The notes beneath the pieces were generated by a model, which was given only the letters and a program-made list of their open reading frames with translations, ran no database searches and had not been told where the DNA came from. The position numbers and the translations under genes are program-made. A stretch of DNA of 14,836 bases from Methylovulum sp. (lineage in GTDB: Bacteria; Pseudomonadota; Gammaproteobacteria; Methylococcales; Methylomonadaceae), in the NCBI GenBank assembly GCA_004299465.1, contig SCST01000252.1, positions 1 to 14,836 of the forward strand. Reading direction: 5' to 3'. Below are positions 6,295-12,279 of this stretch, piece by piece; the stretch's first letter is position 1, and each line of letters starts with the position of its first letter.

Positions 6295-7710
6295 TTATTG
6301 GTCTATTTTCAAAGCCAGGAAGGCCGGGCTGCCGCGGCGCTGTATCAGCACAGCAACCGATTTGCCGACCGGCAGGTCTTTGACGATCTTATCAAAATCA
6401 TCCGTGCCATGGATAACATGGTTCTGTATACGCAAGATCACATCGCCGCGTTGTATACCCGCATCTTTACCCGCGCCTTTGGAAATGTCCTGGACCAGTA
6501 TGCCGCCATGCGGCAATTGTAACGATTCCCGTTGCTCGTCGGTCAGCTCCGTCACCTTGATAGCCAACTTATTGGCGGGTTTAAGGTCTGTTTTTGCTGC
6601 AGCCAGTTTTTCATCCTGCTCAGGCAGCAGGCCAATCTTGAAGTTTATCGTCTTGTTTTCGCCCTGCCTGATGATTTTCAACGTAGCCTCGTCATTGATC
6701 GGCGTCATGCCGACCATAGGCGGTAAATCGCCTGACCTTTCGATAGCCTGGCCGTTGAATTCGGTAATAATATCGCCGATCTGCAACTCCGCTTTTTCTG
6801 CGGGACTGCCCGGTACGACTTTGGAGACCAGCGCACCCTGAGGCTTTTTCATGCCGAATGATTCCGCCAGTTCCCGCGTCACATCCTGGATTTGTACGCC
6901 CAGCCAGCCATGCGCGGCTTTACCGTGGGCTTTGATTTGGTCGACCACATTCATCGCGACATCCATCGGAATAGCGAACGAGAGCCCCATAAAACCGCCG
7001 GTGCGACTGTAAATCTGCGAATTAATACCGACGACCTTGCCGTCCATGTTAAACAGTGGCCCGCCTGAATTGCCCGGATTAATCGCGACATCGGTTTGTA
7101 TGAACGGCACATAATTGCCGCCCGGCAGGCTGCGGCCTTTCGCGCTGACGATGCCGGCCGTTACCGATTGCTCGAAGCCGAACGGCGAACCGATGGCCAA
7201 TACCCATTCGCCAACCTGCAATTGCTGTGGCGAGCCAATCGCCACGGCAGGCAAATGCGTCGCCTCGACCTTTAACAAGGCAATATCGGTACGCGCATCG
7301 GAACCGATAAGCTTGGCGACTAATTCCCGCCGGTCGGTCAACCTGACAATAATTTCATCGGCGTCTTTGACAACATGATGATTGGTTAAAACGTAGCCGT
7401 CCTCTGACACGATAAAGCCCGAGCCTAGTGACTGCGTATCGCCGGAACCGAACTCATCGTCGCCACCGCCGCCGTCCGGGTTATTGTAAAAATGCTTGAA
7501 CAGCTCTTCCATTTCAGGCGGTATGCCTTCGGGCAACTGCGGTTCCTTAAGCGATTCGTCAGGTTCGGCTTTTGCCTTTTGTGTCGTGCTGATGTTAACC
7601 ACCGCCGTGCCGTTGGTTTTTACCATTTCGGTAAAATCAGGCAATTGCGCATAAGCATTTTGATACAACAAGGCCAGCAGGAAAACACAGCAACTCAGCT
7701 TTTTGAGCAT
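6295..7710 (-). CDS. mucD: Periplasmic serine protease, DegP/MucD type
   Basis: This 471-aa HtrA-family protease and chaperone degrades misfolded envelope proteins in the periplasm. The signal peptide covers residues 1-21 (LKKLSCCVFLLALLYQNAYA). The trypsin-like domain has the full catalytic triad: His112 in LTNHHVVKD, Asp142 in ARTDIALLK and Ser215 in NPGNSGGPLF. Two PDZ domains follow at about 265-355 (GWLGVQIQDV ... GSPAEKAELQIGDII) and 385-470 (GGILVQDISKGAGKDAGIQRGDVIL). A strong ribosome site AAGGAGA (7715-7721) sits 4 nt before ATG 7710. It follows rseB after 59 nt, the last gene of the rpoE operon, matching the algU-mucABCD layout of Pseudomonas without mucC. The 59-nt gap leaves room for independent translation; I see no separate promoter there. 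Confidence 0.95.
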   Translation of the reverse strand: MLKKLSCCVFLLALLYQNAYAQLPDFTEMVKTNGTAVVNISTTQKAKAEPDESLKEPQLPEGIPPEMEELFKHFYNNPDGGGGDDEFGSGDTQSLGSGFIVSEDGYVLTNHHVVKDADEIIVRLTDRRELVAKLIGSDARTDIALLKVEATHLPAVAIGSPQQLQVGEWVLAIGSPFGFEQSVTAGIVSAKGRSLPGGNYVPFIQTDVAINPGNSGGPLFNMDGKVVGINSQIYSRTGGFMGLSFAIPMDVAMNVVDQIKAHGKAAHGWLGVQIQDVTRELAESFGMKKPQGALVSKVVPGSPAEKAELQIGDIITEFNGQAIERSGDLPPMVGMTPINDEATLKIIRQGENKTINFKIGLLPEQDEKLAAAKTDLKPANKLAIKVTELTDEQRESLQLPHGGILVQDISKGAGKDAGIQRGDVILRIQNHVIHGTDDFDKIVKDLPVGKSVAVLIQRRGSPAFLALKIDQ

Positions 7711-7769
7711 AAAATCTCCTTAAAAAATTAATAAAACTATAGGCTTACGGATGGGTAACGCAGTCCGGC

Positions 7770-8810
7770 TCAGTCACCGCTTTCTCGGAGCATGACGCCT
7801 TCAGCGATTAACTTGACTGTTTCCGCAGGGACTTCACCCATGACGGTGAGTTCAAATTTGCCTAATGTCCGGCTATAAAAATTGACCGCACCGACAGATT
7901 GAACGCTTTTTGAGCTATTGGTTTCCGATTGAATGGCATTGTTTTTATGCTCCATATAAACGGAAACCGACGCCAGCCCGTCACTGAGCAACAGGTGGTC
8001 AACAGGTTGCCCGGAATTATGCATGGGCCTGCGGGTAAAAAATATTTCCTTAAAGCCTTGCGGAAGCCGGGATGCGGTAAATCCCGCCTGATTCGAGGAT
8101 TGCGCCTGGAGTTTGTAAATAGCCTGTACCGGGTTGTTGGCGTCCGCTTTTCTAACATCAACAAAGGGGAGCTTGTCAGTCACTTCCAGTTCGGTGAAAA
8201 CCAGTTGTTCGAGTCCTTTATCTAAAAAAGCGCTATCCAGAAGATCATAAACAACGACTTTAAGCGGTAAAAAATGTTGCTTGCTTAACCAAAGCTTTCT
8301 TGCATACCTTAAATTGTCCTTCGGGCTTATCGCGATCACATAAGCCGGCAACATCGCGATATTTTCTTCACCCACCACATCAATGTTGTAAATAGCATCC
8401 AGCTCATCGAGGTTTTTAGGCAGGTCAACCAGGAACGACCGCTCAAAAGGCCGGTGATCGACGACAAGCTGTTGCGTCGCCTTATATAGGCAACTGACTT
8501 TACCTGCATCCCTGATAACTTCCCGCAATGGGGAATTTAATGACAGCAGGCGCTCCTGCTCGACCCCGTTATCGGCGGCATGGAAATATTTCATCGGTTC
8601 CAGCTTACCATTTCTGAGAAAAGCGACCGTGCCCTGGTAATTCAAGACCTGCATGGCCTGGGTCATTTTCAGTAAGAGTTGTTTACCCGATTGAGCCTCG
8701 ACGGATTCAGGGCGAGATATTCCAGAATCTTTCCCTAAAACCTTGCCGGTCGATAAGATGCCTGTTGATAAGAAAAGCAGGACAAGAAAAAAACACTTGA
8801 TCACGGTCAT
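7770..8810 (-). CDS. rseB: Sigma-E regulatory protein RseB/MucB
   Basis: This 346-aa periplasmic protein binds the anti-sigma factor RseA and protects it from proteolysis; in E. coli it also senses mislocalised lipopolysaccharide or lipoprotein. A signal peptide (FFLVLLFLSTGILS) covers about the first 25 residues. The N-terminal lipoprotein-carrier-like domain starts with LLLKMTQAMQVLNYQGTVAF and has the family patterns LEPMKYFHA, QERLLSLNSPLREVIRD and DHRPFE. The smaller C-terminal domain begins near 'FTASRLPQGFKEIFFTRR' and ends with LIAEGVMLRESGD. ATG 8810 overlaps the rseA stop by 4 bp (ATGA), so the two are probably translationally coupled. That fits the need for matched amounts of the two proteins. 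Confidence 0.93.
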   Translation of the reverse strand: MTVIKCFFLVLLFLSTGILSTGKVLGKDSGISRPESVEAQSGKQLLLKMTQAMQVLNYQGTVAFLRNGKLEPMKYFHAADNGVEQERLLSLNSPLREVIRDAGKVSCLYKATQQLVVDHRPFERSFLVDLPKNLDELDAIYNIDVVGEENIAMLPAYVIAISPKDNLRYARKLWLSKQHFLPLKVVVYDLLDSAFLDKGLEQLVFTELEVTDKLPFVDVRKADANNPVQAIYKLQAQSSNQAGFTASRLPQGFKEIFFTRRPMHNSGQPVDHLLLSDGLASVSVYMEHKNNAIQSETNSSKSVQSVGAVNFYSRTLGKFELTVMGEVPAETVKLIAEGVMLRESGD

Positions 8811-9364
8811 TTTTGGCGGTAAGCCGTTACCCGGCCCAATGGTGCAAGATCAGACTCGCCATTGGTATATACACTGCTGTTGTGAGCCTGAAGATAGTCA
8901 TTGATACGCTTGTTGAGCGGGTACTGCGCCCCGGCCTGCGCAGACTGATGCGCATAAGTAATGGGCTTTGGCGCCTGTACGGCGTGTTGCCGGGCAAGCT
9001 GCAACGCTGACGGCCGGCTTATGCGCCCAGCCGGGTCATTGGCACCGCGTACAGCGAGCACGGCAATAACGGCAACCGATGCGGCCAACGCCAGTAATTT
9101 ATTGCGGGAAATAACGGCCGGCTTACGGCCAGGTAATAAATGAAAGGGTTCCTGTTGAATTTGCGCGGATATTTTTGCTGAAAAATCGGCTTTGACGGTT
9201 AAAAACTCATGGGTCTTTAGCGCGTGGCTTATCGTTTCGTAACGATTTCGGGTGTTTGCCATGTCAGCATCCCATTGCATTTTTTGCAATAAATCCAACG
9301 CGTCGTCAACATCCAGATCATCATCAAGAAATTGGGAAATTTTTTGATTTAACGCTTTATTCAT
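8807..9364 (-). CDS. rseA: Anti-sigma factor RseA/MucA
   Basis: This 185-aa inner-membrane protein should hold the sigma factor encoded just upstream. The cytoplasmic N-terminal part (KISQFLDDDLDVDDALDLLQ, then WDADMANTRNRYETISHALK) matches the RseA/MucA sigma-binding domain: the 'S.F.DDDL....L.LL' and 'R...I...L' pattern is typical. One transmembrane helix lies at about residues 90-105 (LLALAASVAVIAVLAV). About 80 periplasmic residues follow, with low conservation and several Gln/Ala stretches, as usual in this family. Regulated proteolysis of RseA by a DegS/AlgW protease would release the sigma factor, but no such protease gene is in the window. It overlaps rpoE by 4 bp (ATGA) and rseB by 4 bp. 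Confidence 0.92.
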   Translation of the reverse strand: MNKALNQKISQFLDDDLDVDDALDLLQKMQWDADMANTRNRYETISHALKTHEFLTVKADFSAKISAQIQQEPFHLLPGRKPAVISRNKLLALAASVAVIAVLAVRGANDPAGRISRPSALQLARQHAVQAPKPITYAHQSAQAGAQYPLNKRINDYLQAHNSSVYTNGESDLAPLGRVTAYRQK

Positions 9365-9966
9365 CGAAAATCACCGTGTTCGAGCAAGGGGTTTAATTTA
9401 CTATCAATGGCCTCACGCGCCCTGAAAATGCGCGATCGTACCGTTCCAACCGGGCAATCCATTGCTTCGGCAATTTCTTCATAACTCATACCTTCAAATT
9501 CACGCAGCATAATGGCCATGCGCATTTCTTCAGGTAACGAATCGATTGCCGATTTAATTGTGTCAACTATGTCTTGATTGAGTAGCAGTCTTTCGGGAGT
9601 TTCCATGCCCTGCAATTGCGGGGCATTTTCAAAGACTTCCGCATCCTGTATATCCACCTCGTAATTGGAATTTCTTCTTGATCGGGATACCAGATAGTTT
9701 TTTGCTGTATTGATCGCTATGCGATATAGCCAGGTGTAAAAAGCAGAGTCGCCCCTGAAACTGCCTAGCGCTCGGTAGGCTTTAATGAAAGCTTCCTGGG
9801 CGACATCCTGGGCTTCGCTGGGATCTTTGAGGTAACGATTAACCAACTGAATAATCTTGTGCTGGTATTTAAGCACCAACAGATCATAAGCCTTCTTATC
9901 GCCCTGTTGCACACGCAACACCAGCTCTTCATCTAGTTGTTCGCTAGTCCTGGTTTGACTGTTCAC
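9361..9966 (-). CDS. rpoE: RNA polymerase sigma factor RpoE/AlgU (ECF)
   Basis: This 201-aa ECF sigma factor directs transcription of envelope-stress genes. Region 2 runs from about residue 27 to 95 (KYQHKIIQLVNRYLKD, DVAQEAFIKAYRALGSFRGD, FYTWLYRIAINTAKNYL). Region 4 spans about 142-188 (LPEEMRMAIMLREFEGMSYE, CPVGTVRSRIFRAREAI) and holds the helix-turn-helix for the -35 element. The start is GTG 9964-9966, supported by AAAGAG a few bases upstream and by the normal family length. It is the first gene of the operon rpoE-rseA-rseB-mucD, with an ATGA overlap to rseA. A sigma-E-like promoter 21 nt upstream of the start codon suggests positive autoregulation. Confidence 0.96.
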   Translation of the reverse strand: MNSQTRTSEQLDEELVLRVQQGDKKAYDLLVLKYQHKIIQLVNRYLKDPSEAQDVAQEAFIKAYRALGSFRGDSAFYTWLYRIAINTAKNYLVSRSRRNSNYEVDIQDAEVFENAPQLQGMETPERLLLNQDIVDTIKSAIDSLPEEMRMAIMLREFEGMSYEEIAEAMDCPVGTVRSRIFRAREAIDSKLNPLLEHGDFR

Positions 9967-9986
9967 TACTGCTCTTTAATGGTGGG

Positions 9987-10013
9987 GTAGACAGGATTAA
10001 ACGGGATAAGTTC
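9987..10013 (-). promoter_or_regulatory. Sigma-E-type promoter of the rpoE operon
   Basis: On the minus strand a GAACTT hexamer (10008-10013; full context AGAACTT) is separated by exactly 16 nt from TCTAC (9987-9991). The family consensus is GGAACTT-N16-TCTGA/TCnAA, so six of seven -35 and most -10 positions fit. Start of transcription would fall near 9980, leaving a short leader of about 14 nt that still contains AAAGAG ahead of GTG 9966. This is the arrangement expected for autoregulated rpoE genes. Confidence 0.75.
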
Positions 10014-10031
10014 TTTTGTTACAGAATTGTG

Positions 10032-10070
10032 TTATCGCTTTAAAAAGCGGTATTATCGCCAATCTATGAT
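10032..10070 (+). promoter_or_regulatory. Putative nadB control region with direct repeats
   Basis: TTATCGC occurs twice (10032-10038 and 10053-10059), 21 bp apart, two helical turns. The interval contains a small CGCTTT/AAAGCG inverted repeat (10036-10049). Possible -10 hexamers are TATTAT (10051-10056, with a weak TTGTGT 18 nt upstream) and TATGAT (10065-10070). Which is used cannot be decided by eye. The repeats may be an operator or chance. Confidence 0.3.
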
Positions 10071-10118
10071 AACTAAGCCACCATCGTGTGTGCTAAATAA
10101 AACCTTTTGTCTTCCTCT

Positions 10119-11717
10119 ATGCCTTATTCAAAAAATTATGACGTTCTTATCATCGGCAGTGGCGGCGCCGGCCTGAGTTTAGCACTGAATATGCCGGCTT
10201 CGGTGCGGGTTGCCGTATTGTCGAAATTCGCATTAACCGCCGGCAGCACCTATTATGCCCAAGGCGGCATATCGGCCGTTTTTGATGCCGAAGATTCGAT
10301 TGAATCCCATATAGAGGATACGCTGGATGCCGGGGCCGGCTTGTGTAATCCCGATATTGTCAGGCTTACCGTAACCCAGGGCAAAAGCTCAATAGAATGG
10401 TTGCGGCAACAAGGCGTCGCTTTTACCGAAGAGCAAACGGCAACGGGAGAAAAAATACTGCACCTTAACCGGGAGGGCGGGCATTCACACCGGCGCATCG
10501 TGCATACCGCCGACGCTACGGGCAAGGCTGTTTCATTATCGCTCATCGACCGCGCCCGCGAACATGCCAATATCGAATTACTCGAACATCATAACGTTAT
10601 CGAGCTAATCACTACGCCAACGGCAAATCATGCGGGCAAGAAAATTATCGGCGCGTATGTGCTCGATTCGCAACGGCAAAAAGTCAAGACGATGACGTCA
10701 AAAGTGGTCGTGCTGGCTACCGGCGGGGCCAGCAAGGTCTATCTTTACAGCACCAACCCGCAAAGCGCGACAGGCGACGGCATTGCCTTGGCATGGCGCG
10801 CGGGCTGCCGTATCAGCAATATGGAATTCATGCAATTCCACCCGACCTGCCTGTATCATCCGAAGGCGCAGTCTTTTTTGATCAGTGAAGCGGTAAGAGG
10901 CGAAGGCGGCAAGTTAATCCTGCCGGATGGCTCGCCGTTTATGCAGGATTTTGATCCGCGCGCCGAATTGGCCCCGCGCGATATAGTCGCGAGGGCGATA
11001 GACCACGAAATCAAAAAACGCGGCATAGACTGTGTTTACCTCGACATCAGCCATAAGCCGGAAGCGTTCATTCTTGAACACTTTCCTACGATCCATAGAA
11101 AATGTCTTAAATTCGGTATCGATATTACCAAACAGCCGATTCCTGTCGTGCCGTCCGCGCATTACACCTGCGGCGGTGTTTTGACCGACAGCTATGCGCG
11201 CACCGATATTGCCAACCTGTATGCGATAGGCGAAGTGGCCAGCACCGGCCTGCACGGCGCTAATCGCATGGCCAGCAATTCATTGCTCGAATGCCTGGTG
11301 TTTGCCGAGCGCGCCGGGATTGATATTTTGCAGAAACTCCCGGCGATTGCAGCGCCGCCGGATGTGCCGGAATGGGATGACTCGCAGGTCAGCGACTCGG
11401 ATGAGGAGGTCGTTGTTTCGCACAACTGGGACGAATTACGCCACTTCATGTGGGACTATGTCGGCATTGTAAGGACCGATAAACGCCTGCATCGCGCGAT
11501 GAGCCGCGTGGAATTGCTGAAAAGCGAAATTGCCGAATACTACAGTAATTTCCGCGTGACCAGCGATTTGCTGGAATTGCGTAACCTTGTTATTGTTGCC
11601 GAATTGATCATTCGCTGCGCCCAGCAGCGCAAGGAAAGCAGGGGCCTGCATTACACGCTGGATTACCCGGATGTCGATAACAGCAAACCGCCGCAAAATA
11701 CGATATTGATCCCTTGA
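10119..11717 (+). CDS. nadB: L-aspartate oxidase
   Basis: This 532-aa cytoplasmic flavoprotein oxidises L-aspartate to iminoaspartate, the first step of de novo NAD synthesis (with NadA). The FAD-binding Rossmann motif is at residues 8-20 (DVLIIGSGGAGLS; G13, G15, G18). Further family signatures are STYYAQGGISAVF, LNREGGHSHRRIVHT, ISNMEFMQFHPTCLY, ISEAVRGEGGKL, ELAPRDIVARAID (active-site Arg), PSAHYTCGGV and GLHGANRMASNSLLECLVF. The C-terminal helical domain (LRHFMWDYVGIVRTDKRL ... ESRGLHYTLDYP) is complete. I prefer ATG 10119 over TTG 10107: the extra four residues are not conserved and neither start has a clear ribosome site. nadB divergent from rpoE is a common gammaproteobacterial arrangement. 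Confidence 0.96.
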   Translation: MPYSKNYDVLIIGSGGAGLSLALNMPASVRVAVLSKFALTAGSTYYAQGGISAVFDAEDSIESHIEDTLDAGAGLCNPDIVRLTVTQGKSSIEWLRQQGVAFTEEQTATGEKILHLNREGGHSHRRIVHTADATGKAVSLSLIDRAREHANIELLEHHNVIELITTPTANHAGKKIIGAYVLDSQRQKVKTMTSKVVVLATGGASKVYLYSTNPQSATGDGIALAWRAGCRISNMEFMQFHPTCLYHPKAQSFLISEAVRGEGGKLILPDGSPFMQDFDPRAELAPRDIVARAIDHEIKKRGIDCVYLDISHKPEAFILEHFPTIHRKCLKFGIDITKQPIPVVPSAHYTCGGVLTDSYARTDIANLYAIGEVASTGLHGANRMASNSLLECLVFAERAGIDILQKLPAIAAPPDVPEWDDSQVSDSDEEVVVSHNWDELRHFMWDYVGIVRTDKRLHRAMSRVELLKSEIAEYYSNFRVTSDLLELRNLVIVAELIIRCAQQRKESRGLHYTLDYPDVDNSKPPQNTILIP

Positions 11718-11727
11718 CGGGCGGTTA

Positions 11728-12177
11728 TCAGAACGAAAAGAAGACAACCGCATAGGCCATGCCTATAGCCATCGCAACGAACTTGATTTTATTGATTAAT
11801 GTCAGGCTTTGCCAGTATAGGCGGATGCGTGTCTTATGCCATACCCATGCCGCGAGCAGGTTTTCCCGTAATCGGTAATAAAGCTTGGGCAGGAGCAGAT
11901 ACAGGCGATAACCTATGAGAGCGGCAACAGACATCATGATATAGAAAACGATAACCTGGGTGGTATGCAGGTCCGTTTCGAAAAGATGTTCGACAATATG
12001 ATCAAGACCGGACTCTGTTCCCTCAAACAAAATATCAAGGAGTTCAACAAATAACTCCCATAAGATATGGAGCAGCTCAAATAATAAACCGATGACCTCA
12101 CCAGGCATGACGATAATAATGAAAATGCCGATAGCCGCCAGTCCCTTGACAAGTCTTCGATAAACCAGTGAATTCAT
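11728..12177 (-). CDS. Hypothetical small inner-membrane protein
   Basis: I do not recognise this 149-aa protein. It has about three hydrophobic segments: residues 11-33 (LAAIGIFIIIVMPGEVIGLLF), 74-97 (VIVFYIMMSVAALIGYRLYL) and 131-149 (FVAMAIGMAYAVVFFSF at the very C-terminus). Between the first two lies an unusual Leu/Glu-rich helix (FELLHILWELFVELLDILFE, then SGLDHIVEHLF) that would be amphipathic. Between the second and third is a basic, aromatic stretch (KLYYRLRENL, WVWHKTRIRLYW) that should face the cytoplasm. ATG 12175-12177 has GGA about 7 nt upstream. The gene is convergent with nadB, only 10 bp apart, and is transcribed away from a sigma-70-like promoter. Its length, hydrophobic pattern and promoter argue for a real gene; function is unknown. 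Confidence 0.75.
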   Translation of the reverse strand: MNSLVYRRLVKGLAAIGIFIIIVMPGEVIGLLFELLHILWELFVELLDILFEGTESGLDHIVEHLFETDLHTTQVIVFYIMMSVAALIGYRLYLLLPKLYYRLRENLLAAWVWHKTRIRLYWQSLTLINKIKFVAMAIGMAYAVVFFSF

Positions 12178-12225
12178 TCGTAGTCCGCTAATTAAAAGTA
12201 TTCAGCTCACGGTGTACACGGCCCG

Positions 12226-12254
12226 AGTATAGTCGATATGCCATAGCGTGTACA
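12226..12254 (-). promoter_or_regulatory. Sigma-70-like promoter for the small membrane protein
   Basis: On the minus strand TGTACA (12249-12254; 4 of 6 match to TTGACA) is 17 nt from TATACT (12226-12231; 5 of 6 match to TATAAT). Transcription would begin near 12219, giving a leader of about 40 nt before ATG 12177. A second GTGTACA copy lies at 12213-12219 near the start point. The fit is good but judged by eye. Confidence 0.5.
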
Positions 12255-12279
12255 TTTCATCACATTCACATCCGGCGGC

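Noticed and set aside
6262..6522. 86-aa plus-strand open frame after the palindromes
   Set aside because: Overlaps the conserved C-terminal PDZ domain of mucD on the other strand; no ribosome site.
10107..10118. TTG start for nadB
   Set aside because: It adds only MSSS, with no ribosome site or conservation; ATG 10119 gives the usual short lead to DVLIIGSG.
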